Source: Thermococcaceae archaeon
Lineage (GTDB): Archaea; Methanobacteriota_B; Thermococci; Thermococcales; Thermococcaceae
DNA length: 64,000 nt
Assembly (NCBI GenBank): GCA_030156945.1
Contig: JASGLT010000001.1
Coordinates: 62,001-126,000 of the forward strand
Reading direction: 5' to 3'
Both the position numbers and the translations under genes were made by a program. Shown here one piece after another: positions 53,537 through 61,462 of the stretch; position 1 is the stretch's first letter, and each line of letters opens with the position of its first letter. The notes beneath the pieces are model-generated. The model worked only from the letters and a program-made list of their open reading frames with translations. It made no database searches and was not told where the DNA came from.

Positions 53537-53590
53537 ATGGAACGAAAAAGGCTCAAGATTTACATTCCGGGCACCAAATTCCCCTCGCAG
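53537..53590 (+). pseudogene. truncated duplicate of the lipoyl-synthase-like gene start
   Basis: ATG at 53537 encodes MERKRLKIYIPGTKFPS, parallel to KKLKIYIPGIKFPS at the start of 54027-54866, then the similarity stops abruptly at the edge of the hairpin block. It has its own promoter and GAGGGTGAG ribosome site. The two DNA segments differ at about a quarter of positions, so it is an old paralogue remnant or a drifted duplication, not a recent target duplication. The frame stays open to 54016 but the rest is not protein-like. Confidence 0.6.
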
Positions 53591-53753
53591 GACCGGGGGG
53601 TTTCACCCCCCACGTCCTTGCTAACCCCCTCCCCCCAAGGAAACTTTTCTAGCGAAAAGTTTCATCAAAGTTCCTACGTGCTTATTAGGAATTCCCGTTC
53701 CAAATGGGCTTTAGAGTCCAAGTTGCTTTTCCAGGGGGAGTTTACTTTTAATA

Positions 53754-53768
53754 GCGCCCAATGGGCGC
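53754..53768. repeat. hairpin GCGCCC-AAT-GGGCGC
   Basis: Counterpart of 608-624. On the reverse strand it is preceded by TTTG and followed by TATTAAAAGTAAAC; the plus strand of copy 1 reads TTTG before its hairpin and TTTTTAATGTTAAAC after it. Confidence 0.6.
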
Positions 53769-53890
53769 AAACGAGAAAAAACTCAAAGGGAACTGGTAAA
53801 ATTCTCACCAAAGCCCATCCTATAAAATCCAAATTTGAAAAGCACGTAGAAACTCATGTCCACGATTTTGCACATCTAAACACTTTTGAT

Positions 53891-53914
53891 CAACCTTTGC
53901 TTCAGCAAAGGTTG
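53891..53914. repeat. perfect hairpin CAACCTTTGCT-TC-AGCAAAGGTTG
   Basis: 11-bp stem with 2-nt loop, sharing its 10-bp outer stem exactly with 463-485. A GC hairpin follows 4 bp later, as in copy 1 when read in the other orientation. Confidence 0.75.
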
Positions 53915-54026
53915 TTAGGGGGCTTCGCCCCACATAAACCGGGAAACTGCGTTTCCCAGACCCTTCCTTCTTTTTTGAACGCCGGAGGGGGCTCCGCCCC
54001 CTGCAAACCCTTCTGAGGTGAGCTAA

Positions 54027-54866
54027 ATGGTAGAGACAAGAAAAAAGCTCAAAATCTACATCCCCGGTATCAAGTTCCCTTCAATCTCGCTCACGGGCAA
54101 CGCCTGTGCTCTGAACTGTGCCCACTGCGGGAGGCACTACCTCCAGGGAATGAGGAAGCCGGAGCGCGGGGAGCTTTTGAACTACTGTCTCAAGCTCGCC
54201 GAAGAGGGTTACAGCGGTTGCCTCCTCAGCGGCGGCATGGATGGCCGTCTAAAGGTTCCGCTCGACTTCTACGCCGACGAGATAAGGGAGATTAAGAGGA
54301 GGACTAACCTCAAGCTCAACGCCCACGTGGGTTTTATTGATGAGAGCGACCTGGAGTGGGTGAAGTACGTTGACGCGGTCTCCCTTGACTTCGTGGGCGA
54401 TGATGACGTTATAAGGCGCGTTTACAAGATAGACAAGACCCTGGAGGACTATCTGAGAGTCCTGGACCTACTCACCGAAACCGGCTTGAGGGTTGCTCCC
54501 CACATAACAATCGGCCTCGATTTCGGAAAGATCTGGTGGGAGTATAAAGCCATAGACCTGCTGGTGGAATACCCTATAGACGTAATCGTTCTCGACGTCC
54601 TGATCCCGACGAAGGGGACTGAGATGGAGAACGTACCAAAGCCGAGCGTTGAAGAGAGCCTTGAAGTAGTTAAGTATGCGCGCGAGAAGTTTGACGGCGA
54701 GCTGAGCGTAGGCTGTATGAGACCCCTTGGGAAGTGGAGGCTGGAGTTCGACAGGGGTGCGGTTTTGGCAGGCGTTGATAGGCTTACAAACCCCCCAAGG
54801 AAAATCATCGAATGGGCAAAAAGAGTAAGGGACGTTGAAATAATCTACGAGTGCTGCGTTATGTAG
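54027..54866 (+). CDS. radical SAM protein, probable archaeal lipoyl synthase subunit (LipS1/LipS2 type)
   Basis: 279 aa. Starts MVETRKKLKIYIPGIKFPSI; the 4Fe4S/SAM site is GNACALNCAHCGRHYLQGM (CxxxCxxC). Then GYSGCLLSGGMDGRLKVPLD, the APHITIGLDFGK strand, and a C-terminal SVGCMRPLGKWR and YECCVM whose cysteines could bind the auxiliary cluster of a sulfur-inserting enzyme. From memory and gene order (close to enolase) it matches T. kodakarensis TK2109, one of two proteins making lipoyl groups. GAGGTGAG ribosome site; the upstream 430 bp is a hairpin block. Confidence 0.68.
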   Translation: MVETRKKLKIYIPGIKFPSISLTGNACALNCAHCGRHYLQGMRKPERGELLNYCLKLAEEGYSGCLLSGGMDGRLKVPLDFYADEIREIKRRTNLKLNAHVGFIDESDLEWVKYVDAVSLDFVGDDDVIRRVYKIDKTLEDYLRVLDLLTETGLRVAPHITIGLDFGKIWWEYKAIDLLVEYPIDVIVLDVLIPTKGTEMENVPKPSVEESLEVVKYAREKFDGELSVGCMRPLGKWRLEFDRGAVLAGVDRLTNPPRKIIEWAKRVRDVEIIYECCVM

Positions 54867-54928
54867 GGCTCACCTAACCTCGCATCATCACAAATCAGGA
54901 AGGAGAACGCCGATCATCGCCCCGCCCA

Positions 54929-55378
54929 TTAAAGCTCCTCTTTAACGGTCACGAAGGATACCATGGTAACCGTCTGTCCGATGCCCTTTATCTCCCTGAG
55001 TTTATCAACGACTATCCTGCCGACCTCTTCCGCATTGGGGGCGCGCACTTTTATCAGGATGTCCCACTCACCGGAGATTATATGGACTTCATAAACTCCA
55101 TCAAGTGAGGCAACCCTTCTAGCCACCTCTTTCTGGCTCATCCCAGAATCTGGCTCGTAGCGGGCGAGTATGAATGCCGTTGTCCCAAGATCAAGCTTCT
55201 TGTAGTTCGGTTTTACCGTGAATTTCTCTATAATACCCTCTTCAACAAGCTTCTTTATCCTGTAGTGAACAGTGGTACGGGGTATGCCCAGCTTCTTGCT
55301 GAGGGATGCTATGTTCTCCCTCGCGTTCTCCTTAAGTTCCTTCAACAGCGCCGCATCTATCGCATCCAATCCCGGCAT
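54929..55378 (-). CDS. Lrp/AsnC family transcriptional regulator
   Basis: About 149 aa from the ATG at 55378 (MPGLDAIDAALLKELKENAR). N-terminal helix-turn-helix (LSKKLGIPRTTVHYRIKKL) and C-terminal RAM domain (ILARYEPDSGMSQ..., DGVYEVHIISGEWDILIKV, MVSFVTVKEEL). Binds DNA as dimers or octamers and senses amino acids or metabolites. Targets unknown; the palindrome at 42341 and the RAM protein at 9410 are conceivable partners. Confidence 0.9.
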   Translation of the reverse strand: MPGLDAIDAALLKELKENARENIASLSKKLGIPRTTVHYRIKKLVEEGIIEKFTVKPNYKKLDLGTTAFILARYEPDSGMSQKEVARRVASLDGVYEVHIISGEWDILIKVRAPNAEEVGRIVVDKLREIKGIGQTVTMVSFVTVKEEL

Positions 55379-55430
55379 GGTGATCCCCTTTGTCATTAAT
55401 TCAAGATAAACCATATCGTTTGAAACTATT

Positions 55431-55988
55431 TCAGTATTTAAGGTTTTCTTTCAACCAATTTGAAAACGCTCTAAGTGCGTTTCCCCTATGAGATATTTCG
55501 TTCTTTTCCTCTGTTGTCATTTCGGCAAAGGTCTTATCGAAACCATCGGGTACGAATATCGGGTCAAAGCCAAAGCCACCCGTTCCCCTCGGCTCATTCG
55601 TTATTCTCCCGTGAACCTCACCGGTGAACAGGTGAAGCTTTCCGTCCCAGTAAGCAACCACACTCTTGAAGAAGGCCCTCCTGTTGGACTCCCCCGCCAG
55701 GAGCTTCAGAATGCCCCAGTAACCAATAGTCCTGTACACGTAGGCCGAATAGACCCCTGGAAAGCCGCCTAAGGCTTCCACGAAAAGGCCAGAGTCATCA
55801 AGGAAGAAGGGACCCTCAACTCTCTCAGAGAGCCATTCAACAGCGTATTTTGCAACTTCTTCAAGGGTATCGGCCTGAATCTCGGGATAACTCATCTTAA
55901 GCTGGTAGACCCTAACCCCAAAGCCCTCAAAGTACCTCCTCGCCTCCTCGACTTTTCCAGGGTTAGAAGTTACAAAGGCAAGCTCCAT
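55431..55988 (-). CDS. XTP/dITP pyrophosphatase (RdgB/HAM1 family)
   Basis: 185 aa, family length. [77 protein letters not shown] and the final [15 protein letters not shown] are the full set of substrate and metal motifs. Hydrolyses ITP, dITP and XTP to keep deaminated purines out of nucleic acids. Separate transcript, 16 bp beyond the AsnC gene region. Confidence 0.94.
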   Translation of the reverse strand: MELAFVTSNPGKVEEARRYFEGFGVRVYQLKMSYPEIQADTLEEVAKYAVEWLSERVEGPFFLDDSGLFVEALGGFPGVYSAYVYRTIGYWGILKLLAGESNRRAFFKSVVAYWDGKLHLFTGEVHGRITNEPRGTGGFGFDPIFVPDGFDKTFAEMTTEEKNEISHRGNALRAFSNWLKENLKY

Positions 55989-56030
55989 GAGACCACCTTA
56001 GAAAAATGTAATGAGTGTCTAAAAAGTTTG

Positions 56031-56519
56031 TCACTCTATCCTGTAGCCTATCCTTTCAACGAGCTCCCTGCGCTCTTTCCTCTGCTCCTCTGTCTCAATC
56101 TTGTTCGCGGCCTTGCCGTCAACAACCCCCAGAACGCTCCTCCCGAGGTCCGTCTCTGCCACTATGACCTGGAAGGGGTTCTCGCTGGCACCGTAGACCA
56201 TGGCAACTGCTGGATGGTTCTTTACCGTGTTCAAGACGTTTATTGGGAAGGCGTTCTTCATGAGGATTACAAAAACATGGCCGGCCCCTATTTTGACGGC
56301 GTTCTTCGCGGCAAGCTCTTCAAGCTCTTTGTCGTTTCCAGTGTAACGTGTGAGCTGTGGTTTCGCCTCATTCATGGCAATGCCAAATTTTATTCCCGGC
56401 ACGGCCGTTAAGAGGGCTCTGGCAAGGTCGTCTACCGTGAATATCGAGAAGTTGCCCTGACCGATTATGACTTCAACGCCCTCCGGTTTTTCGATCTCAA
56501 CTACCTCTATCTTAACCAT
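56031..56519 (-). CDS. adenosine-specific kinase (DUF355 family)
   Basis: About 162 aa from the ATG at 56519 (MVKIEVVEIEKPEGVEVIIG). The family pattern is visible: QGNFSIFTVDDLARALLTAV, GIKFGIAMNEAKPQLTRYTG, AGHVFVILMKNAFPINVLN, MVYGASENPFQVIVAETDLG and GRSVLGVVDGKAA. Characterized archaeal members bind adenosine and have been called adenosine-specific kinases. Divergent from the AsnC-like gene; back-to-back TATA boxes at 56535-56560. Confidence 0.9.
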   Translation of the reverse strand: MVKIEVVEIEKPEGVEVIIGQGNFSIFTVDDLARALLTAVPGIKFGIAMNEAKPQLTRYTGNDKELEELAAKNAVKIGAGHVFVILMKNAFPINVLNTVKNHPAVAMVYGASENPFQVIVAETDLGRSVLGVVDGKAANKIETEEQRKERRELVERIGYRIE

Positions 56520-56534
56520 CACCCACCACCGGTA

Positions 56535-56560
56535 AGGTTTATAATCGGTCTAAATATAAT
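56535..56560. promoter_or_regulatory. divergent TATA boxes of the adenosine kinase and AsnC-like genes
   Basis: Reverse-strand ATTATAAACC (about 56535-56545) serves the gene starting at 56519, plus-strand TAAATATAAT (56551-56560) the gene starting at 56582. The two boxes are only about 10 bp apart. Confidence 0.5.
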
Positions 56561-56581
56561 CTTTTCGCGGGCTGGTGAGTG

Positions 56582-57508
56582 ATGAGCAGGTTTTCAATGG
56601 AAGAGCTGGAATTTCTTACGAATATCCTGCAAAAGCATCCCCTCGACAGCCTCAGAAAAATCTCAAAGGAGGAGAGGGTGGATTATTACAAGCTCAAACG
56701 GCTTTACGACAAGTACTACGGGAAACACGTCACAGTAAGCGCAATCTACAACCCAAGGAAACTCGGGCTAAAGAGCTATGTAACATTTCTAAGCGTCCCC
56801 TCCGATTCGATTCTTGAAGTGGCTAAAAAAATGTCTTCAAACCCCTACGTATCATACCTCAATCCTGCATTTGGGTTCAAAAACGGTCTCACAGCTTTCA
56901 TGGCAGTTCCCAAGGATCAAGTCAACCTTATCGATGAGTTCCTTTCAAGGTACTCTGACGATTACGAGTGGTATGAAATGCAACCGTATTCTTACTCCAT
57001 AGACGACTCTGAGGATGGAGGCTGGAAATTCAGCTACGACTACGCCATCCTGATGGATATTCTAAAGGAGGACGCCCGAACTCCCATATCCGAGATAGCA
57101 AACAAACTCGGAAAGACGGGACCCACCGTCAGGTACATGATAGAGAGGCTAAAAAAAGAAGGCGTAATCCTCGCGTTCGAGGCCGTAGTGGATATGACAA
57201 CCCACGACAGGGGAGTAATCGGGATAACCCGCGAGCTGAAAGAGGAAGTTATCCAAAAGTTCCAAGATTACGAGATGTTGATAGCAGTGCTGCCCGGCCA
57301 TGGCTACATGATCGAGTGGTACTTCTCATCAAGTGAAGATTTGGGGCTGAAAGTGATGGAATTCAGCCGATACGTGGATAAGCTCCTGATTGAATACTTC
57401 GATGAAACCTTCAAGAAGATGAACGACGAGAGAATGAAAAGAAGGTTCAGGATGATAGTAAAAAAGGACGGGAGTGGCTACAGGTCCCTTCTGGATTTCA
57501 TGGGCTAA
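56582..57508 (+). CDS. AsnC-like regulator with two helix-turn-helix units
   Basis: 308 aa from the ATG at 56582 (MSRFSMEELEFLTNILQKHP), after GGTGAGTG. An N-terminal DNA-binding-like unit (LDSLRKISKEERVDYYKLKR) and RAM-like segment are followed by a second complete HTH (DARTPISEIANKLGKTGPTV, RYMIERLKKEG) and RAM domain. Twice the usual AsnC length, so an internal duplication. No target known. Its 3' end overlaps the convergent SPASM gene by 4 bp. Confidence 0.8.
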   Translation: MSRFSMEELEFLTNILQKHPLDSLRKISKEERVDYYKLKRLYDKYYGKHVTVSAIYNPRKLGLKSYVTFLSVPSDSILEVAKKMSSNPYVSYLNPAFGFKNGLTAFMAVPKDQVNLIDEFLSRYSDDYEWYEMQPYSYSIDDSEDGGWKFSYDYAILMDILKEDARTPISEIANKLGKTGPTVRYMIERLKKEGVILAFEAVVDMTTHDRGVIGITRELKEEVIQKFQDYEMLIAVLPGHGYMIEWYFSSSEDLGLKVMEFSRYVDKLLIEYFDETFKKMNDERMKRRFRMIVKKDGSGYRSLLDFMG

Positions 57509-58437
57509 AAAACTATTGGGCAGTACTCAACTCCCCCCAGGTCTCCCGTGGCCTGGAACTCGAGTGCCCTGCAGTCGTGGCATATGTATTTGAAGGGGCA
57601 TTTAGAGCAGGTTCCTATTCTGTCCTTTGTCAGCGTCCAGAAATCGTTGACCGCCTTTCTCCTGAGAATGTCCCTCAGCTTTCCGGTTTTTAAATCCCCA
57701 AGCACGAACCCCCGCAGGAGGGGACAGGGGAGTACGTAACCATCGGCAGTTACCGCCAGAGTGTCGGCGAGGCACGGGCTGTATTTTTCCAGGTTTGGGC
57801 TGAAGACCCTCCTGAGCTCAACGACATTGAAGTCGAGCTTTCTGTAGGAGCCGGGGAAGAGCACGTCCACGTATACTTCTCCCTCAAAACCTATATTCAT
57901 GCCCAAAAGTTCGTCAAGGTCCTTCCCCCTAACCGTCACCAACGCGCCGTGAAGCCAGTCAAAAACCTCAAGCTCCTTGATGTTGTCCCGATAGTAATCC
58001 ACCTCGGCCACGAACTTAACACCTTCTACGGGAGAAGCCTTTTTCACATCCTCGAGAAGTGCCACTGCGTAAACTTCGGGAATTCCCAGCTCCACGGCGT
58101 AGGAAGACACCATGAGGAGCTGTTCAAGAGTGTCGTAATTGGTGAGCCAGAGCTCCTTTCCCCCCATTTTAGCGAACTCCCTTAAAATCTCCTGGATTTC
58201 CTCAACGCTCATTGGCTCACGGCGCAGGATGAATCTGTTGTTGCCGATGCATCCTATAGAACGAGGTATACCCTCGGTTTCCGAAAATCTCCCCTTTCCC
58301 TCACCCAGCTGCACTATAAGCCTCTCAAGCTTCCCTTTTTTGGGTTTGACTGTCCACGGAGGTTTTGCCACCGATACAACCCTCAGCTTAGAGTTGCCTC
58401 TCAAACTAATTACGGCACTTTCAACTGCCTCTTCCAT
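57505..58437 (-). CDS. SPASM-domain radical SAM-like protein without the SAM cluster
   Basis: 310 aa. The C-terminal SPASM module is intact: LEKYSPCLADTLAVTADGYVLPCPLL, FVLGDLKTGKLRDIL and RIGTCSKCPFKYICHDCRALEF with the expected spread of cysteines. The middle has radical-SAM TIM-barrel features (GGKELWLTNYD). At the place of CxxxCxxC, the sequence reads RSIGCIGNNRFILRREPMSV with a single cysteine, so the SAM cluster is missing. It sits upstream of moaE in the pterin-cofactor region. Possibly an inactive partner or a cofactor-assembly scaffold. Confidence 0.7.
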   Translation of the reverse strand: MEEAVESAVISLRGNSKLRVVSVAKPPWTVKPKKGKLERLIVQLGEGKGRFSETEGIPRSIGCIGNNRFILRREPMSVEEIQEILREFAKMGGKELWLTNYDTLEQLLMVSSYAVELGIPEVYAVALLEDVKKASPVEGVKFVAEVDYYRDNIKELEVFDWLHGALVTVRGKDLDELLGMNIGFEGEVYVDVLFPGSYRKLDFNVVELRRVFSPNLEKYSPCLADTLAVTADGYVLPCPLLRGFVLGDLKTGKLRDILRRKAVNDFWTLTKDRIGTCSKCPFKYICHDCRALEFQATGDLGGVEYCPIVF

Positions 58438-58469
58438 GCTGCCTCCCCCAGGAGGGGATGGAAGGGAAC

Positions 58470-58481
58470 CTATAAATACTT
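58470..58481 (-). promoter_or_regulatory. TATA box of the SPASM gene
   Basis: Reverse-strand AAGTATTTATAGG about 35 bp before the ATG at 58437. Confidence 0.5.
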
Positions 58482-58537
58482 TTTCTATTCATATTTTGCA
58501 TACTATCAAAAATAGTTAGCAAAAAATGAAGAACCCC

Positions 58538-58963
58538 TTAACCCCTGACAACCCTATCCCCCTCGATCCAGAACTCCCCTTCCTCCGTCACCTCTTTCTT
58601 CCAAACGGGGACGCGCCTTTTTACCTCATCAACTATCCACGAACAGGCCTCAAAAGCCTCCTTTCTGTGGGCAGAACTTACTACGACCAAAATAGTGTCC
58701 TCTCCAACCGGTAAATCTCCATATCGGTGCCATATTACGGCGTCAAATATGGGGAACTTCCTCAGAGCCTCTTCCCTGATTTTTGCCATCTCAGAAACAG
58801 CCATCTCCCCATAGACCTCGTAGATGAGCCTTTCAACTTTCCTGCCCCGGTTGTGCGCCCTGACCTTACCCAGAAAGACAACGTAAGCTCCAGACTCGGG
58901 ATTACTAATGAGCTCAATTGCCCTATTAACGTCAAACGACTCCTGGGTCACCATGACCTTCAT
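58538..58963 (-). CDS. moaE: molybdopterin synthase large subunit
   Basis: About 141 aa from the ATG at 58963 (MKVMVTQESFDVNRAIELIS) with GGTGAGGG upstream. MoaE motifs: GAYVVFLGKVRAHNRGRKVE, LIYEVYGEMAVSEM, VIWHRYGDLPVGEDTILVVV, SSAHRKEAFEACSWIVDEVK and the lysine-rich VPVWKKEVTEEGEFWIEGD. Converts cyclic pyranopterin to molybdopterin with sulfur from MoaD; in these organisms the cofactor usually carries tungsten. The moeB-like and moaD genes lie 0.9 kb upstream. Confidence 0.93.
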   Translation of the reverse strand: MKVMVTQESFDVNRAIELISNPESGAYVVFLGKVRAHNRGRKVERLIYEVYGEMAVSEMAKIREEALRKFPIFDAVIWHRYGDLPVGEDTILVVVSSAHRKEAFEACSWIVDEVKRRVPVWKKEVTEEGEFWIEGDRVVRG

Positions 58964-59055
58964 AACCCTCACCAAAAAGCCCTGAGATTCAGACCTATTA
59001 AAACCTGCCGCCCAAAACTTCAAAAGGTCTCGGACTATCAGAGGATGGTGGTAGG

Positions 59056-59883
59056 ATGAAAAGGCTGGGCATAATCCTCGTGATCATCCTCCTGACTGCA
59101 AGCTTAAGCGGATGCATCGGAAATAGTCACGAAGAGACTCAAACGCCGCCTTCTCCAAGCACTACAAGCACCACAGGGGCGTCCCATACCAGTACGTCGA
59201 GCACTGAAAGGCCGATTAACGATATTGAAGGGGCAAAATCCTCGCTGGAATCAGTAAAACAGTTCACATATGAGCTCAAAACTGCCTTAAGCATGAACAT
59301 AAGCCTCCAAACTTCCGGGATAAGTCAAAACTCCTCAATAAAACTCATCGTTCTTGAGAAGGGGTATCTGGACTTTGAATCGAAAGAGGCGTGGATAAAC
59401 ACGACAACCGTAAGCCTTCCAGACAACGTCTCAGTAAGCCTTACTCAGGTCGTTAAGGGAGGGAAAACTTACATAAAAACCAATCTTGGCATCCTCAACG
59501 TTTCAAACGAGGAAAATCCGGTATGGGAGTACAACGCCGTTTCCCTTGCCAGAAAATACCTACAGCAGGTGCCCCTGGAGAGCGAGAGCGGGGAGGAGCT
59601 AAAAATAACCTACATACTCGATCGGGAGGATGTTAAGGGCCTCGCAACCCCCTACATTGCCATCGACAATGGCACGGGAATCGAAGTCAAGAAAGGAAGG
59701 ATAACATTCTTTTTCAGAGACGGAAGTTTGTCGGAGGTGGAGATAGAGTACATCCTCGTGACTCGGACCCCCATAGAAGACCCCGTTCTCGGAAGCGGAG
59801 AAATAATCCAGGAAGTGGAAGGGAGGAGCACGATAAAAATCACTTCCTTCAACAAAAAGGTTGAAGTCAGCCCACCTACTTGA
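59056..59883 (+). CDS. lipoprotein of unknown function
   Basis: 275 aa. Signal sequence and lipobox LTASLSGC, then a Ser/Thr linker (PSPSTTSTTGASHTSTSST) and a beta-rich domain of about 210 residues (KQFTYELKTALSMNISLQTS onward). The overall design resembles LppX/LolA-type lipid-binding lipoproteins, but I cannot confirm that. Oriented opposite to moaE and moeB, between them. Its last 8 bp overlap the convergent moeB-like gene. Confidence 0.75.
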   Translation: MKRLGIILVIILLTASLSGCIGNSHEETQTPPSPSTTSTTGASHTSTSSTERPINDIEGAKSSLESVKQFTYELKTALSMNISLQTSGISQNSSIKLIVLEKGYLDFESKEAWINTTTVSLPDNVSVSLTQVVKGGKTYIKTNLGILNVSNEENPVWEYNAVSLARKYLQQVPLESESGEELKITYILDREDVKGLATPYIAIDNGTGIEVKKGRITFFFRDGSLSEVEIEYILVTRTPIEDPVLGSGEIIQEVEGRSTIKITSFNKKVEVSPPT

Positions 59884-60574
59884 GCTCCACGACGTCAAAG
59901 ATGTTCAGAGCGAGGTCTATCAGGAGGAGCTTGTTAATCAAAGGCTCCCCAATGCCAGTGAGCAGTTTAATAACCTCCATGGCCTGTATTGAGCCAACAA
60001 CTCCGGCAGTTGCCCCGATTATCGGGAATTTTTCCTCCTTTTCTTTAACTTTCGGGAAGAGCTCCTTTAGGCTCTTGGTGAGACCCGGTACTATCGTTGT
60101 GATCTGCCCGTGCATCCCCTCAACCGCCCCGTGAACGAGGGGAATTTTCTTCCTGTGCACGTAGTCATCGAGCAGGTAGCGGGTCTCGAAGTTGTCGAGA
60201 CAATCGACCACGACATCAACGCCTTTAAGGACTTCTTCAACGTTCTCCTCCGTGAGTCTGCCACTGAAGGTTTCTATTTTTATGTCGGAGTTGAAGCGCT
60301 CAAGCTTCCATCTGGCGGACTCTGGCTTTGGTCTCTCCCCCACGTCTTCCTCCCAGTGGAGTATCTGTCTGTTGAGGTTGCTCAGCTCGGGCCTCTGCTC
60401 GTCAACAAGCAGGAGAGTTCCCACACCAGCGGCTGCAAGGTAGTAAGCAACGGGGCTACCCAACCCACCAACACCCACCACGGCAACCTTTGCACCCTTG
60501 AGCTTCTCCTGACCCTCCTTCCCGAAGATCATTATCTGCCGGTCATACCTTTCAATTTCCCTTTCACTCAACAT
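59876..60574 (-). CDS. moeB: MoeB/ThiF/HesA-family adenylyltransferase
   Basis: About 232 aa from the ATG at 60574 (MLSEREIERYDRQIMIFGKE). E1-like fold: VAVVGVGGLGSPVAYYLAAAGVG nucleotide loop, DEQRPELSNLNRQILHWEED with the catalytic arginine, VVDCLDNFETRYLLDDYVHR and GQITTIVPG. It lacks the zinc CxxC pairs of many MoeB proteins. Adenylates the C-terminal glycine of MoaD for sulfur transfer. Follows moaD with 1 bp between stop and start. Confidence 0.88.
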   Translation of the reverse strand: MLSEREIERYDRQIMIFGKEGQEKLKGAKVAVVGVGGLGSPVAYYLAAAGVGTLLLVDEQRPELSNLNRQILHWEEDVGERPKPESARWKLERFNSDIKIETFSGRLTEENVEEVLKGVDVVVDCLDNFETRYLLDDYVHRKKIPLVHGAVEGMHGQITTIVPGLTKSLKELFPKVKEKEEKFPIIGATAGVVGSIQAMEVIKLLTGIGEPLINKLLLIDLALNIFDVVELK

Positions 60575-60575
60575 A

Positions 60576-60842
60576 TCAACCACCACTCACAGGCGGGAAT
60601 ATCGCCACCACATCCCCATCCTGAAGAGCCTCATCAAACTTAACGTAGCGACCGTTTCTTGAGACGTTTACATCAGCCAAATCATCCTCCTCAGCAAAGA
60701 CCTCATTCTTCAGTTCAGGATGCCTCTCCTTCAGGAATTCAATCAGCTCCCCCACAGTTATCCCATCGGGCACTTCAAGCTCTTCCTCACTCTTGCCCAC
60801 TAGAGAGCGGTAACGGGCGAAGTATCTGACCCTTATTTTCAT
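60576..60842 (-). CDS. moaD: molybdopterin synthase small subunit (sulfur carrier)
   Basis: 88 aa ubiquitin-like protein. MKIRVRYFARYRSLVGKSEE, LEVPDGITVGELIEFLKERHP and the C terminus VAIFPPVSGG; the terminal glycine pair becomes a thiocarboxylate. Directly upstream of moeB. Supplies sulfur for MoaE. Confidence 0.93.
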   Translation of the reverse strand: MKIRVRYFARYRSLVGKSEEELEVPDGITVGELIEFLKERHPELKNEVFAEEDDLADVNVSRNGRYVKFDEALQDGDVVAIFPPVSGG

Positions 60843-61038
60843 TGAATTCCCCCAAAGGAAACTAATACGCGAGAGTTAAAAAATATTGCTCGATGTAATC
60901 AACCCACGAGAAATCACGCCCAACTTCTGAGAGCTTCAAGGCATTGTTGCCAAAGATATTGCTACTAACTTCCCCTATCCACTACTTTTGTTTTTCCAAG
61001 TCTGTCCAAACCCAGTTGGCCCCCAATACTTGGGATTT

Positions 61039-61287
61039 TTAAGCCTCCCCCAGCATCTTTGATTCACTTCCCACCCTTTTCACAAGTTCTTCCGGAGTCA
61101 TGTATTCGACTCTACCGTGCTCTCCTATGATGTAGGGCTCTTTCTTAGTCCTGTTCTTTTTCTGATCCGCCATGAACGCGATTACAAGAACCCCAAAGCC
61201 CACGAGATCCCATGTACTAACTGCCTCCTGAACGATCAGGGCGAGAATATAGAAAACAAAAATGAGAATCCAATATTTGACTTTCAT
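61039..61287 (-). CDS. two-helix membrane protein with EPYIIG C-terminal motif
   Basis: 82 aa from the ATG at 61287, after GGGGTGAT. Two hydrophobic helices (about YWILIFVFYILALIV and VGFGVLVIAFMA), a basic stretch KKNRTKKEPYIIGEHGRVEY and MTPEELVKRVGSESK. The same layout and motif occur in 61463-61786 and in the broken gene 41885-42212. Family unknown to me; the polar motif would face the cytoplasm. Confidence 0.65.
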   Translation of the reverse strand: MKVKYWILIFVFYILALIVQEAVSTWDLVGFGVLVIAFMADQKKNRTKKEPYIIGEHGRVEYMTPEELVKRVGSESKMLGEA

Positions 61288-61462
61288 CTGAGTATCACCC
61301 CTCTGTTGTTTTCATGCTCCTCTTTCACGCTTAAATTACAACCACGTAAAACCTAACCTCGTACGAGTGCTCACCCTCACTCGCCAACCATTGAAGGGTG
61401 AAGCTTTTAGTGGAGCCAGCACTAACGCTCCCGCTCAATGGGTCATCCTCCTGATCTTCAAT

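Larger units (their letters stand above)
53590..54001. repeat. non-coding multi-hairpin block, copy 2
   Basis: Between the truncated duplicate and the intact radical SAM gene are seven perfect hairpins with loops of 2-5 nt: GGGGGG/CCCCCC (53595-53611), AAACTTTTC-TAGC-GAAAAGTTT (53641-53662), GCGCCC-AAT-GGGCGC (53754-53768), CAACCTTTGCT-TC-AGCAAAGGTTG (53891-53914), GGGGC-TTC-GCCCC (53919-53931), GGGAAAC-TGC-GTTTCCC (53941-53957) and GGGGGC-TCC-GCCCCC (53987-54001). Order and the 123-bp spacing between the third and fourth match copy 1 at 200-820 in inverted orientation. Confidence 0.75.

Noticed and set aside
53590-54001. Hairpin block as a CRISPR array
   Set aside because: The hairpins differ in sequence and spacing; there are no regular identical direct repeats and no cas genes in the window.
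52982-54016. 344-aa plus-strand ORF
   Set aside because: Starts inside the PIN/antitoxin genes and runs through the hairpin block. Only residues encoded at 53537-53587 resemble a protein, and these are treated as a truncated duplicate.
60843-61038. Intergenic region between moaD and the EPYIIG gene
   Set aside because: Searched for small ORFs, C/D box RNA motifs and inverted repeats; nothing convincing seen.
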